From NCBI RefSeq assembly GCF_000485595.1, contig NW_014578494.1:1-64000 (forward strand): a stretch of DNA of 64,000 nucleotides, read 5' to 3'. Every line of letters begins with the position of its first letter. Position 1 is the first letter of the stretch. A program made the translations under genes and the position numbers. Below are positions 21,433-32,880 of the stretch, piece after piece. The notes beneath the pieces were generated by a model that was not told where the DNA came from, ran no database searches, and saw only the letters and a program-made list of their open reading frames with translations. Source of the DNA: Priapulus caudatus (taxonomy: Eukaryota > Priapulida > Priapulimorpha > Priapulimorphida > Priapulidae).

Positions 21433-21457
21433 GTAAGTATTTATTTTCTAGCAAAAT

Positions 21458-21605
21458 AAGCACACTCTAAATTTACCACCAGCTGAAAGTATTGATGGTA
21501 TTCCAGATCCTATTAGTTATTTATTTTCTAGAAAAATAAGCACACATATCAGCAGATGTGATGTAGAAGACACTGTAAATCACACATTGTCAGCAGGATC
21601 CTGGA
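21458..21605 (+). repeat. Inverted fragment of the Harbinger transposase
   Basis: ACTCTAAATTTACCACCAGC and GTATTGATGGTATTCCAGAT repeat, in opposite orientation, part of the transposase at about 22145-22210. CAGATGTGATGTAGAAGACA to CAGGATCCTGG repeats 21828-21885 inverted. The element has been internally rearranged. Confidence 0.65.
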
Positions 21606-21871
21606 GAAAGTAGCGTGTATAGATGTGCATATTGTGGCTTTAAAGAAATGAGTTATACATGGACAGTGCTATTTAACATTTAACGATTTATCATAAAGTG
21701 CTGCCATGGCACCGAACCCGATTCTGATGAGAAATACGTGGTCAGTAGGTCGTTCTGGAATTTATCATCTTTTGTGTGATTTCGAACGAACCATATCAAG
21801 AGATACACCTGTTAGACTCTGATCCTTATTTCTCCAGGATCCTGCTGACAATGTGTGATTTACAGTGTCTT

Positions 21872-22491
21872 CTACATCATATCTGATGTGTGCTTATTTT
21901 GCTCAACCAAGTATTTATGCAATGTGCAGGCAGCTAAAATTATATCGGTCACTTTATCAGGACTTAAATTTACTGAAGTGAAAAACACTCTAAAGCGATT
22001 CGCTAAAATTCCAAATAAATTCTCCACAACTCGTCGAGCACGGGATAGTCGATAATTGAAAATTCTTTTGCGTTAATCTAAGTTTCGATGAGGATAGGGC
22101 TTCATCAATGTTTTGGTCATAGCGAATGCGTCATCTCTAATAACATGATAATTATTGGGATCTGGAATACCATCAATACTTTCAGGTGATGGTAAATTCA
22201 GTGTGTTGCTATTTAATGCCTTCTGAAATGGACTGCCATTGAACACACCAGCATCTCCTGCACGCCTGGGAACCCCTACATCAACGTATAAAAACTTGTA
22301 ATTTGCATCGACAACAGCTAAAAGTAGAACACTAAAGAAGTGTTTGTAATTGAAGTACTCTGAACCACTATCAGGTGGATGTTGGATGGCTATATGTGCT
22401 TCCCGTCGATGGCTCCAATGCACGTCGGATAGTTCCATTTACGATTGAAATCTTCTGCAATTGTTAACCATTCGTCCTTTGATGTTGGTGC
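21872..22491 (-). pseudogene. PIF/Harbinger transposase, catalytic exon, broken
   Basis: After an acceptor (ATTTTTAG, high end 22491) the minus frame reads SKDEWLTIAEDF and CIGAIDGKH, then after a two-base shift near 22405 HIAIQHPPDSGSEYFNYKHF and VVDANYKFLYVDVG, PYPHRNLD, a TAA at 22073-22075, and in the same frame RIFNYRLSRARRVVENLFGI to a final stop at 21872-21874. These are the HARBI1-like DDE nuclease blocks: Asp in AIDGKH, Asp in the GDAGVF block, Glu in VVENLFGI. The residues are kept, but one frameshift and one stop break the protein, and the N-terminal exons are absent here. Confidence 0.75.
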
Positions 22492-22555
22492 CTAAAAATA
22501 CAAAACAATTTATATTTAAAATGTAGTTAAATTTCAATGATTGTTTTTCACTTTT

Positions 22556-23047
22556 CAACTTTCTCCAACTCCAACTGAAAATGAAGGTGAATTTAGTATT
22601 GAGCAAAGGGAAAACACCATATTAGACCTTGGTGGTGAAGATGAAGACAATGAAATTCCTGCAATCGTTCCAAGAAGTAGCAATACAGCGGCTAGATCCA
22701 CAAAACAGCCTATAAGTCCACGGGCATCAAAAAGAAAACTGGCTGATAAAAAATTTAAAATGATGAAATGCCTTACAGCATCACTGGAACAACGGGCCAC
22801 CGACCGGAAAGCAAAACTTGACCAAACTGATAACGGCATGGAAATGTTTGGGCGATTAGAAGCACAGACATTGTCTAAAGTGGACCATACGACTAGGGCT
22901 ATTCCTAAACATAAAATTAACTGTATTTTATTAGATGCCGAGTTAGGGAAATTAAACCAAATAGCTCCATTGCAACCCGTTCCACAACAGCAGTATTACC
23001 AACCAATCGAATCATCAATCGATAACACTAGATTGTTTTATTTATAA
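22556..23047 (+). pseudogene. C-terminal exon of the Harbinger DNA-binding protein
   Basis: An open frame of about 164 codons on the plus strand, opposite to the transposase. It is acidic near the start (LGGEDEDNEIPAIV), then Lys-rich (SKRKLADKKFKMMKCL), and ends in a region (MEMFGRLEAQTLSKVD) that resembles the BESS-like C-terminal part of Harbinger MADF proteins, before a Gln/Pro tail. It pairs with 21255-21432 by splice borders. Such proteins bind the element ends and help nuclear import of the transposase. Confidence 0.5.
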
Positions 23048-23176
23048 ACCAATATAAGTAATATGTTTAGCAACAGCTCTAGTAGGATGGTCCAGTTTAG
23101 ACAATGTCTGTACTATTTATGTATATATATATGTATGTATATGTTCATGATAAACATATATACATAATAATATATA

Positions 23177-23805
23177 CAGTAAATCTCGCATAAGTCGTCA
23201 TCGTCTAACTTGTAAATTCGCATAAGTTGTCATGGAAGTCAAAGTCCCGATTTTCTCTCATAGTAAATCCATTGGAATAGCCCCGCCTAAGTCGTTATTT
23301 ATAAGTCGTCATTTCAGTCGTTTTTTAAAGACAACGTTCTTCAGTTGTCAAAAGTGAAAATGATCACATGTACATAATGTTTATTTTTTTAAAGAAAAGA
23401 AAAAACGTTTAGTTCTCGAAAAACTTTTCCTTTAGTGCAGTATACAAGACTTGACAGGTTTCTTCGACAATGCTTGAAATTTTTCTTTCTCCAATTCTAT
23501 AATGAAATGACAGCTTTGGAATGTTTCCCCTGAAAATTATTCCAGAAAAAATGTAATTAGTAAAAATTATGAAGTATTATTATTTTTATTGTGTAAAATG
23601 AATTCATTATATTTTTGTGATATATATGTATATATAACTCGCATAAGTCGACACTTTTGGGACCAGCATTTTTGTGTCGACTTACGAAAATCACGACTTA
23701 GGCAGAGCTATTCTAATGGATTTATTATGAGAAGAAATTGGGACTTCCAAGTCGACTTACGCGAATTGACGAGTTAGAGTATGACGACTTATGCGGGTTT
23801 TACTG
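23177..23805. mobile_element. Tigger/pogo-like MITE with TA duplication
   Basis: CAGTAAATCTCGCATAAGTC at the left and GACTTATGCGGGTTTTACTG at the right are inverted repeats of about 27 bases flanked by TA (23175-23176 and 23806-23807). Inner TAAGTCG phrases are repeated many times. There is no transposase frame, so it is non-autonomous. Confidence 0.75.
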
Positions 23806-24263
23806 TATCACTGTTATCAATATCATCTAGTAATTTATTATTAATTAATTAATTAATTAAATTAATTAATAATATATTAAATATATCCTCAAACTCTCTG
23901 TTAAATTGTTAAATTATTAAATTATTATATTAGACTATTTATTAAATTATATATGCATTTGTATTAAATTTTGTGTATGCAGTGTAAGATTTGTGTTATC
24001 GCGATATGAATTACTTTCGGCGCACTATTTATACTGCCGTCATCGTGATTTGTGTATGGTGCAGAAAGTGATGCCAAAACTGGTTGTTTTTGTATTGTGT
24101 GAGCTTTATAGAATTTATAATATTATAGAGTAAAATAAATAATATATGTTTTTATGTATTATGTTTGAAAAAAATATTATAGAAACTGCGAAATGTTATT
24201 TGTGTTTTTTGTTAATTATAATTAGTTCGCATATTCTTGCTTGCATAAACAAACATCCCCTAC

Positions 24264-24415
24264 GAAACAAGGTATCTAATCATAAAAAGTAAACAGAATC
24301 ACTATTGAGCGATATCTCGCGAACGAGTTGAGTTACATTTCTAGAAATATAGATACGTGTAGACACATGTATTAGCTATGATCTCTCTGAGTTTTGAGTT
24401 TACTGAAATGCTGTA
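24264..24415 (-). repeat. Inverted repeat, right arm
   Basis: Reverse complement of 20850-20949, followed by the reverse complement of 19057-19095 (CATTTCA.TAAACTCAA.ACT). Here both halves sit together, which shows what the site looked like before the insertion at 19092-20841. Confidence 0.75.
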
Positions 24416-24829
24416 AATAATAATAATAAATATTATTACATGATTGTATATAGCCTACATGTGAATATTTTGGATTAGCTGAGATGCGATTACAACAACT
24501 CCCATTTGGACCCTCTTCGGAGTTTACAGCACAATTTCATTACAGTTATTTGCACGTATATAGGGCCTATTCATAACACTCGCTTCGACTGTAGCTAGTC
24601 TACTACACGTTCCGTATTAAACCGACCAGGCTCTCCGACTGTTACACGTCGTACGTTCTCTCGCCGGGCGTAGTGCTAATTACGCGAGAAAGAAACTTGT
24701 GGCTAGTTCCGCATTAGCTCTAGAACTATAGCCCTCCGCTCCGCCGCAGGCGCGTCTGCAGGCTCCAGTCCACAGTCTATAGTCTGCAGTCTAGAGGCTG
24801 CAGGCTCCGTTTTATGATCCGATGATCCG

Positions 24830-25110
24830 ATCGGTTTGTTATGATTATTTTGATCAACATATCAGAGCAAAGAAACTCTTTGATGCTCTAATTCTACGAA
24901 TATGTCTACGCCAAAGTAAAAGAAATAACAAAATCTCTTCATCTTCTGACGCAAACGAACTGTCGCTATCCGCCATTTTCTACAGTCACGTGATCATACT
25001 TTGAGTAATTTTACTCAACGTTTGCGGCGGACGCTGAAAAAATGACGCGTGAGTAAAATGACTCATGCGTCATTTTACTTGAGTAAAATAACTCACGTGT
25101 GCACCGGGCA
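24830..25110 (-). pseudogene. 5' end of a PIF/Harbinger element with transposase N-terminus
   Basis: On the minus strand TAATGCCCGGTGCACACGTG (near 25109) is a Harbinger-type terminal sequence with a TAA-like flank. It is followed by a subterminal palindrome (GAGTAAAATGACTCATGCG and similar) and an ATG at 24974-24976 starting MADSDSSFASEDEEILLFLL and then an Arg-rich stretch, the usual start of Harbinger transposases. A stop follows within about 45 codons. No matching right terminus was found, so it is not clearly the same copy as 21872-22491. Confidence 0.45.
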
Positions 25111-25590
25111 TTACTATGTTGCTTAATTGCGCGTTGTTTCAACAGTTGAACCCTGAATTTATATGAGGTTTCGTACAGAATTATGACTCTACACAATGTT
25201 CAATATTTATGTATTTATTTAATTTTTTGTTCGTTTATTTAAATAATTATGTTAATTTATGAAAGGTTTTCTACAGAATTTTAACTATTTTGTCATGTTT
25301 AAGTTTTTAATCAATGTACATTTCATTTATTTGTGCGGGGGAGGAGGCAAAGGAGCTACACCTCTTGTCGGGGCGAATTGTGCCTCTCCATCCATGAATG
25401 AATCATATGAAATTATAGGATGCTGCAGTAACTCGTAGGGGAACCATCTATGAAACACATTTGCAGTAACTCTTCATACATCTGCAGCACTAGGCTAGTT
25501 GCAGTGAATAATGTAAGAATCAGCAGGACAAAAGGTTGATTTATCTGTGCATCTATTTAAGTGTAAGATATTACAATATATTGTATACAT
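25111..25590. other. No recognisable gene
   Basis: AT-rich. GCAGTAACTC and CATCTGCAG phrases near 25420-25510 are not assignable. Confidence 0.4.
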
Positions 25591-25594
25591 ACAC

Positions 25595-25638
<44 letters not shown>

Positions 25639-25675
25639 TATATAATATATATAAATATATATAATATATAATATA
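25595..25675. repeat. (TA)n microsatellite
   Basis: About 80 bases of alternating TA with few interruptions. Confidence 0.95.
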
Positions 25676-26101
25676 TAAAGGCATAATGGTTATATTGCCG
25701 TTAGCATCCAATATTGTGCTGGTGGCAACACCTGTCATCTTTCCTGTGGTCCTTTACGTGTTATAAAATCACAGCCACAGCTGCGTACAAGCTCTAACTG
25801 CTAACCACTCAACATACAATCTGAACACACAATACCTGATCTCGGAGATATTGCGCAGCGTTTCCCGGGCCCCACCACCTTGCAATCTATTACAAACAAT
25901 AGTAACACGGATTCTTACTATTTAGACATCTCTATCAGGTTGTGCGTGCGCCAGGAACGCTGACAATTGACCTCATTGTCTAATTCATTATCATAAGACG
26001 CAGGCGACTTATATTATTATGCTTTCGGCTAAACCCGCGTCAAAATACACACAATCGCGGACACCAACTACACACAAATATATACGACGTCCATACACGT
26101 G

Positions 26102-26170
<69 letters not shown>

Positions 26171-26262
26171 TTGTGGAATGTGTGTGAGAGTGTGATGTAG
26201 AGGTGTCGCTGATGTGTGTGTGTTGTGTGTGAAGTATGTGTGTGTGTGTAGCGTGGTGGTGT
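26102..26262. repeat. (GT)n microsatellite
   Basis: A pure (GT) run of about 60 bases followed by GTGTGTTGTG variants. Confidence 0.95.
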
Positions 26263-26511
26263 GTGTGAGCGCTTCAGGTTCCTATCTAACGCAGGGAGTG
26301 TAAGCAGGAACAATGATAATCTTTGTTTTACGCATAAATTTTTTTTATGCACCTTGTTGAAAATTCTGAATTTATTACATTGAATTTTATTACATTTACA
26401 CCGGAAAAAAAATTTACATAATTTATATGATTTATAAATTTATAAAATCCAGTATACCACCATATTTTCTAGTTTAAATATTAATTTGTAATAAGTTATC
26501 TTATTAAATCT

Positions 26512-26512
26512 N

Positions 26513-26555
<43 letters not shown>

Positions 26556-26590
26556 CGAGAGAGCAAGAGAGAGTAAGAGAGAGGGTGTGT

Positions 26591-26621
<31 letters not shown>

Positions 26622-26640
26622 GCAGAGAGAGAGAGAGAAT
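26512..26640. repeat. Unknown base and (GA)n microsatellite
   Basis: One N at 26512 immediately precedes a GAGA run with GAGAGCGA and GAGAGGGTGTG variants, probably a hard-to-resolve repeat. Confidence 0.95.
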
Positions 26641-26827
26641 GGTGAGAGAAAGATTTTAAACAAAAATTCGTAATCAGTCATCTATGTCGTTAATCAAGAT
26701 GTTATCTTGCGATAACCGAGAAATGTATCGTGTAATATATATACATATATATATTTTATTTTTTATTTTTTTATTTATTTATGTATTTATTTATTTTTTA
26801 TTAGCGTGTATTACGTATTTCGCCTAC

Positions 26828-26926
26828 CTCTGATAAGGTGATTCCAATCAGATATTCAAATCCGGTGCTCGCATAAATGCCTTCCATCGAAAATATCGGA
26901 AATGTCCTCGGATCATGAATGAGAAT
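26828..26926 (-). CDS. DEG/ENaC channel exon (extracellular palm, IHDP motif)
   Basis: A minus-strand acceptor (TTAACAACAG) and a GTAGGC donor enclose 33 codons in phase 0/0. The frame reads ILIHDPRTFPIFSMEGIYAS then TGFEYLIGITLSE. Degenerin/epithelial sodium channels carry the same pattern: v.IH.p...P....g....pG....i.l, leading into the extracellular palm. Channels of this family are trimeric plasma-membrane Na+ channels gated by acid, peptides or touch. It lies about 2.8 kb downstream of the first exon at 29754-29959 on the same strand. The TM1 exon between them and the exons after it were not found. Confidence 0.65.
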
Positions 26927-27329
26927 CTGTTGTTAATGGAAAGCAAACAAAATATATAAAATCGTTAATATTATCGTCTTACGCTCGTTTACGCTCATTA
27001 GTGTTTTTAATTATAATAATATACTTAATGACTACATATATTTATACATTTATTAACTATATCTTGATACAATAAGGGATTCTATGCATTCGCATAAATT
27101 TCATCGTGGCGTGTCATGTCGTAGGCGTATGGTGACATATTGTATCGTGTCGTGTGTTCGTGTCTTATCATGCCACATCGTGTCGCCTGTTCGTCGTGTC
27201 GTCCCCCCCCATATCGCGTATTTCGTCGTTTTTGTTCCGCTTTTCGTTACGTTCACAGCGCCGTCAGCGTGATAGCGTTCTGTGTTTTAGAAGGATAACG
27301 AATAAAGGACTTTTTACTAAATAACCAAG

Positions 27330-27865
27330 TTATATTGTACTCAACCGTGTCTGGACCTTTGCAAACGCTACGCGGACGTTCTCGCTCCTGCTCATGGAGC
27401 TTTCTCAAAGCTAACTGAATTTTATATCCAGTTTTTGGACCCTACCGAGATGCGTGTCGGTGCTGTCAATAGCCTTTAGTCCACACGTGACTAAGCCTGC
27501 TATCCCCATTCGTCCCGCCGTTGCATATTGGGGGGGTGGGCTTGCGCGATCAGATGGCCCTCCTTGATCCCAAGCCCTGACTTTTCGTTAGGCTCGGGCG
27601 ATCAATGATTGGCGACCAAAGCATAATTGACCACTCAACACCATCTGTCCATCCTCTCAGGTGCCGTTCAAAACTGCATTAACATATCGCTTAGCTTTGA
27701 GGAAGCCTTCCTTGACAGATAGGACGAAAACGGATCAGCCGCCGTACGGTTTTCATTGACCAGCCACGCCACGTTGGAGTAACACAATTAGACTTGCGGT
27801 TAATTTATTATTTTAAATTATCTACCCAACGCCGACAATGAACTTATTCAATGGAATAAAGACTG
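27330..27865. mobile_element. Penelope-like element remnant with inverted ends
   Basis: 27341-27640 matches the 3'-end region at 33490-33720 (GCTTTCTCAAAGC, CACACGTGACTAAGCCTG, GATC.AGATGGCC.TCCTTGAT), with many indels. 27645-27860 matches 35600-35760 (ACACCATCT, GCTTTGAGGAAGC, ATGAACTTATT.AATG). The whole reverse transcriptase is missing, so this is an inverted pair of element ends. Confidence 0.7.
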
Positions 27866-29186
27866 TTGCTTCTAAATAAGAACTATCGATATCGGCGGCT
27901 AAATAAGAGCAATATACACACCTTTCAATTTTTTGACCAGTCAGTCAAAAGGCATGTTGGGAGGGTTATTATGCGCAGAGCTTCAATTGAAATGGCCCAT
28001 AAAATTGTCAAGTGGAATTGTGTTTTTCGGAACCCCTAAGAAAATGTCTCCCTCTTACATGCACCCCTCTCTGATTAATCACGCATTCAGGTGTAAACAA
28101 TAACAGAGATGAAATTGTGTTGAGTTTGTGGCTCTTGACGCCACGTGCATTATGTACAAGACTGTTGAAAGCACAGAACTTGGAACGTCTCAATAAAAAT
28201 AAATATTCACACAATTTTTCACAATGATCCACTGCCTGTGTGTAAAATAGGTAAACGTATGTGAAACATATACGGTTAGTACTTACTGTGACATATCCGT
28301 CGCTAACTGACACCATAAATGGTAAAATTTTTCACGCACCTTAAGAATTCTGGGACGAACTTACGAGGTTATCATCGCAGAACTCCCGACACCGCCCATC
28401 CTGATGTCACAAAGCTGTATGTAAACAAACAGGCGTGTTGCGAGGTGCCTGCCTCCGATATCCATTTCGAGGCCCGCTAAGCCAAGCATAAAGCGCACGG
28501 GCAAGACGTCATACGCACAGCTACGTTCATTGGCTAAAACAATCGAGTAGCGCAGTCAGGGATTTTCGGAATTCTTTAATTTTAAGAAAAACTTTAATGT
28601 TTAATGAAGGACGCACTCGTTCACTTCCGAATGCGGGTAAAAATGCCAAATTTTTTCACTTCGATGCAAAACGCATCGGCCGGGCCTTTCATTATTTACG
28701 AAAAGCAAACAGTCTCGCCAAACAGCTACACGCAGTAACGGGTCACGTCGTTGACGCCCCATTCAGTGTCCATCAACGAAGAAGGCGGGGCTTATTCCGA
28801 TTACGGAGATGCGAAAATTCAACAGAAGGACGTAGCGCAGTGCGCTAAACAGCGTGTTATTTTCGTTTTTCTGCCTATCGTAGGAAACCGTTCTAGCCTA
28901 GAAGAATGCCCTAGTTCTTGAGATCAGCGATTTGGTACCTGCCTTAAAAATATATCAACACGGGTGCGGCGTAGGCTGTGATTGGAAGACACAAAGTGCC
29001 AATCCTCGGCGCGCTTCGGCAGCATGGCCGCATCACGTCCAGATGATTCCGAAAAAGGGAAAACGTATCGAATTTCTTTTCCAGTATCCAATAATGAAAC
29101 AACAAATAATGACAATGAAACAACATATAATTACGACAAGAGATATTTGACAGTAAATAACTCATCTCTATCATTTTATTATTGAG
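27866..29186. other. No confident gene (probable intron of a DEG/ENaC gene)
   Basis: Open frames at 28008-28316 (minus) and 28597-28848 (plus, rich in Arg/Lys) have no recognised domain. The stretch lies between two exons of a minus-strand channel gene and is most likely intron. Confidence 0.4.
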
Positions 29187-29239
29187 TCATGTTAGCCAAG
29201 TCATTTTCAAATTATTTATACCCACGCACTCCCGGGGGT

Positions 29240-29391
29240 GAGTATGTGTACAGGCATATACAGACATGTACAGGTCAACGCACACGCACGCACGCACGCA
29301 AGCACGCACGCACGCAAGCACGCACGCACGTACGCACACACGCATACGTATATGCATACCACGCGCGCACACACACACACGCGCGCGCACG

Positions 29392-29445
<54 letters not shown>

Positions 29446-29680
29446 TACGGCCATACATACGTATACACATACCACGCACACACACGCACACGTACAACGC
29501 GTATACACACACCCAGACGCACAACACGAACATGCACACGCACCGACACACGCGCGCGCGAACGCACGCACACGCATACGAACACGCACAACACGCACTT
29601 ACGCGCGCGAACGCACGCACACGAATACGACCACACACAACACGCACACGCATGCACAAACCGTGTAATTACGATTATTA

Positions 29681-29711
<31 letters not shown>

Positions 29712-29740
29712 TAGTTATTTTTATTATTATTATTATTATG
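29240..29740. repeat. CA/CG-rich minisatellite and (ATA)n run
   Basis: ACGCACGCACGCAAGCACGC variants, a (CA) run at 29396-29429 with CGCGCGCGCG, then AATAATAATA and TTATTATTATT at 29684-29740, immediately downstream of the exon-1 splice donor. Confidence 0.9.
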
Positions 29741-29753
29741 GATTCGATCTTAC

Positions 29754-29959
29754 TTGGTGATAACGTGTCTTTCATTACAGAACATGTACTTGAAACCGTG
29801 GAGAGTAACCTCTTGCGAAAACCGGTAGAAATCACCCGCCAGCGCCAGTCCTGGGTTCTTCTCGGCTGCTCTCTCGTCTGTACTGCCGTCGTTTCCCTGC
29901 CTAGAATCTGGTGCTGCTTCGTCACCTCTCTCGATTTTCGTGGAGCACGCTAGATTCAT
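29754..29959 (-). CDS. DEG/ENaC channel, first coding exon (HG motif)
   Basis: Start chosen at the ATG 29957-29959 (MNLACSTKIERGDEAAPDSR), the first Met of the open frame. The exon ends at 29754 before GTAAGAT, phase 2. The last residues, FSQEVTLHGFKYMFCNERHV, match the N-terminal cytoplasmic box of DEG/ENaC/ASIC channels, where the conserved His-Gly dipeptide controls gating and precedes TM1. About 69 codons is a normal length for this segment. Together with 26828-26926 it indicates a channel gene oriented to lower coordinates. A neuropeptide-gated or acid-sensing role is possible but cannot be told from these parts. Confidence 0.65.
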
Positions 29960-30092
29960 GTTACACGCGTAGCTGCTCGCTGCCTTCTGAACACTATTTT
30001 CTCGATCAAACTGCACTGATCGAGTCTTACTACCGCGTGACAGCGTCGACGAAATCGCAATCAAATTATCGAACACTAATATATGGTCATAA

Positions 30093-30120
30093 ATATAGAA
30101 TAGAGATCTCTATTCTATAT
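30093..30120. repeat. Perfect 28-base palindrome
   Basis: Two 14-base halves (ATATAGAATAGAGA and its exact complement) with no spacer, about 135 bases upstream of the DEG/ENaC start codon. Confidence 0.9.
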
Positions 30121-30880
30121 ATGTCATATGATGGAACACGAGTATTCAGTTCAATCGCGCCTGTACCGTTAGCTCCATCAAAACTATCAAGCGATGGCGG
30201 CTGACGTTTGCCTCTAACCATACCTGTATAACTATAGCTCATGTTTATCGCGTAGCTAATGCGCCAGTCAGTCTTGCGTGAATGTGGTGCGCGGGGAACG
30301 GTACGTTTAGATTCGACACAAAATCTGTATTGAGTTCCTATGTTTACACTATAGGAAAAGCATCTCGCGTTTATGTGCGGAGTAACATTTACACTGTGAC
30401 TGCAGAGTGACTCGGTTTCTTTGCGCATGCGTCTGTGCGTCATTAGAGCATGCAATATTGTACGTAAATAAATCGAATTTCGTATTATTGTGCTGAAATT
30501 TATTAACGAACAAAAATTTCATTAAGAGATTATTATTTTTAAATGCAACTTTACTACAAGGTTTTTTGAAAAAAACAACGTTTTTTTTTCGTTGTTGCAC
30601 AAAGTGATGTCACATATTAGCATGCATGCGCTACTCCGGTGGCGTTCTTGCAGTACCGTCAAGTAAGTGCGCGCGCTCAAGTAAAATTTGAACCTACAGC
30701 CATGTTTGTTTGTTCAGCCGAATCAGTCTCCGCTAAACCGCTACGGAAGTATTCCGCGTCGACAAATATTTGGAAAACGCTCAGGCAAACGGATGCTCAA
30801 GCTGCGCGCGCGCACAGAACCTGGCTAGAGTTTAACCCGATATGCAGCGATAATAAGTTATATAACTATAACCACAACTA
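30121..30880. other. Upstream region of the DEG/ENaC gene
   Basis: GC content rises and several short ATG frames occur on both strands (minus 30087-30455, plus 30639-30902). None shows a known domain. It could hold the 5' UTR and promoter of the minus-strand channel gene. Confidence 0.35.
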
Positions 30881-30990
30881 TATATATATCAGGAGTAGAT
30901 AATAGGGAATTATTACTCTATCTACCTTATTATCCCCTCTATACCCTCTATACCCTATTACCTATTATCTAACTCCTGATATATATATAT

Positions 30991-31089
<99 letters not shown>

Positions 31090-31190
31090 TGTGTATGTGT
31101 GTGTGTGTGTGTGTGTTTGTTGTGTGTGTGTGTGTGTGTGTGTGTGTGGTGTATGTGTGTGTGTGAGAGTGTGTGTGTGTGCGCGCACGC
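30880..31190. repeat. (TA)n, CTCTATACC repeats and (GT)n
   Basis: TATATATA at 30979-31028 is followed by GT runs to about 31180. TACCCTCTATACCCTATTACC lies near 30938-30962. Confidence 0.9.
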
Positions 31191-31455
31191 GTTTGAAATA
31201 AAATAATAATATAATCAGGGAATCAATGTATAAACACAACGATTTTTAGGTTGATATGGCGGGCAAATATTAGAAGAGAAACATTTAAAGACAAAGAAGC
31301 AACGGATACAACAACAGAGCTCGCAGTGTCATTACAATGCTTGTGAGAGCGATTATATATGTGTTTGGTTGATGAAACAGTGTGTGTGAAGAGAAGTTAA
31401 ACGAACTGGTGAAATTTTCATTTGTTTTGTTTATTTTGTTTTATTTGTTATTACT

Positions 31456-31469
31456 CGAATGTATACACA

Positions 31470-31544
<75 letters not shown>
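31456..31544. repeat. (CA)n microsatellite
   Basis: About 40 CA units in a row. Confidence 0.95.
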
Positions 31545-31546
<2 letters not shown>

Positions 31547-31888
31547 GTGCCAATCGCGCGTTTGCATGTTTTAAATAAAAGATAGTTTGATAGTATCGAT
31601 ATCAAAAACAAAACTTTGCAATGAAAAAAAGGAATCATACTATACATGGCGATCACGTGATTATCATAAATTTTAAATATGGTGTATCCTAACCTAATTT
31701 CAATTAATACACTCGTCAATAGCTTATTTCACGAAATATATTGTGCGCGACATATGTTCCCCATTCACTTTCAAACTCTTTAACTACGTAGGCCTAAAGG
31801 CTGATGGAAAATTCCATATATTTGTAATTAGTGCATCACGTGATAATTCGTTGAAATTCCATTGGATAACGTCGCAGGTACTATGAAG

Positions 31889-31918
31889 CAATAGTGCCCG
31901 CCTGAGCGGGCACTATTG
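31889..31918. repeat. Perfect 13-base hairpin CAATAGTGCCCGC
   Basis: Arms CAATAGTGCCCGC and GCGGGCACTATTG with a CTGA loop. It shares TAGTGCCC/GGGCACTA with the palindromic element at 32282-32416. Confidence 0.85.
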
Positions 31919-32281
31919 TATTGCTTGCGCGACGTATTGTTATTATAACGCATTGTGTTCACGTCACGAATCTCCTGCGTCTGGGCGCCACGCAAGAGTT
32001 TCGAATTAATGGCGATTGTGTTTGTGTCGAGCGTTTTGTTACATCGAATGCACCGGCAAATTAGGGAGTATAAAGAAGGTATATAAGCATGAAAATTAAA
32101 CAGAAACACTAATTGTATTTTCATACATTTTATTTTGTACAAATAACACACAAATATACTACTTGCTGGTGCTAGAAATTTGTGACGTAGACAGTTTATA
32201 CAAATTGAAAGAAACTTTGTCTTATTCACTTTATATTTGCCAAGTAGATTGCAAAGTCATGTGATGCACTAAAAACATTAA

Positions 32282-32416
32282 TGCCTGTTGTTGGGGGCAC
32301 TATGCTGTCATAGTGTTGCTTTGGGAAGGAATAGTGCCCTCGCTACCGCTCGGGCACTATAGTCTATACCTTCCCTCAGCAACACTATGAGAGCATAGTG
32401 CCCCCAACAACAGGCA
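32282..32416. mobile_element. 135-base palindromic MITE flanked by TTAA
   Basis: TTAA at 32278-32281 and 32417-32420 flanks arms that start TGCCTGTTGTTGGGGGCACT and end with the exact inverse, about 42 bases with one mismatch. The centre holds AATAGTGCCCTCG and CTCGGGCACTATA. TTAA duplication is the hallmark of piggyBac-type insertion, although the ends are not the usual CCC/GGG. Confidence 0.7.
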
Positions 32417-32514
32417 TTAATATATAATTATTTTAAAATTTAAGAGAAATTAAGTTAAAAATCACAAGTAGACTGGGAAAAGTAATTGATGTTAAGCTCT
32501 TGTCGCATATTTCA

Positions 32515-32580
32515 GAGTAATTGCAGCTAAGCTATTATAGTGAACCCTCTATATAATGAAAGTTGTAAATATCCCTAAGT
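32515..32580 (+). repeat. Dispersed repeat (copy also at 36481-36546)
   Basis: AATTGCAGCTAAG(C/T)TATTATA, GTGAACCCTCTATATAATGA and AAGTTGTAAATATCC are shared almost exactly by both places, 4 kb apart in direct orientation. Confidence 0.8.
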
Positions 32581-32599
32581 AGTAGATTTTAACACACAA

Positions 32600-32729
32600 C
32601 AAATTTAACACGCAACACACACGCGCGCGTATATATGCATACGCATACACACGCACGCGCAACACACACGTACACACATACAGGAGCACTCACAAAAACA
32701 CAGACAAATGCCCAAACATACGCACACGT

Positions 32730-32785
<56 letters not shown>

Positions 32786-32820
32786 AAAACTACACACACA
32801 CACACACCAACACACTGGTA
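32600..32820. repeat. CA-rich microsatellite
   Basis: A (CA) run at 32732-32780 with CACACGCACGCGC and ACACAC variants. Confidence 0.9.
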
Positions 32821-32880
32821 TTTACGAGTAAATTTTAATATTAAAAAGCGGTTATTAAATGTCAATAATAATATTATTAA

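Noticed and set aside
22555-22839. Minus-strand frame opposite the Harbinger DNA-binding exon
   Set aside because: The plus-strand frame has the family-like acidic and Lys-rich pattern and splice borders; the minus frame is its shadow.
28597-28848. Basic plus-strand frame of 83 codons
   Set aside because: No recognised domain or splice context, and it lies in a probable intron on the opposite strand.
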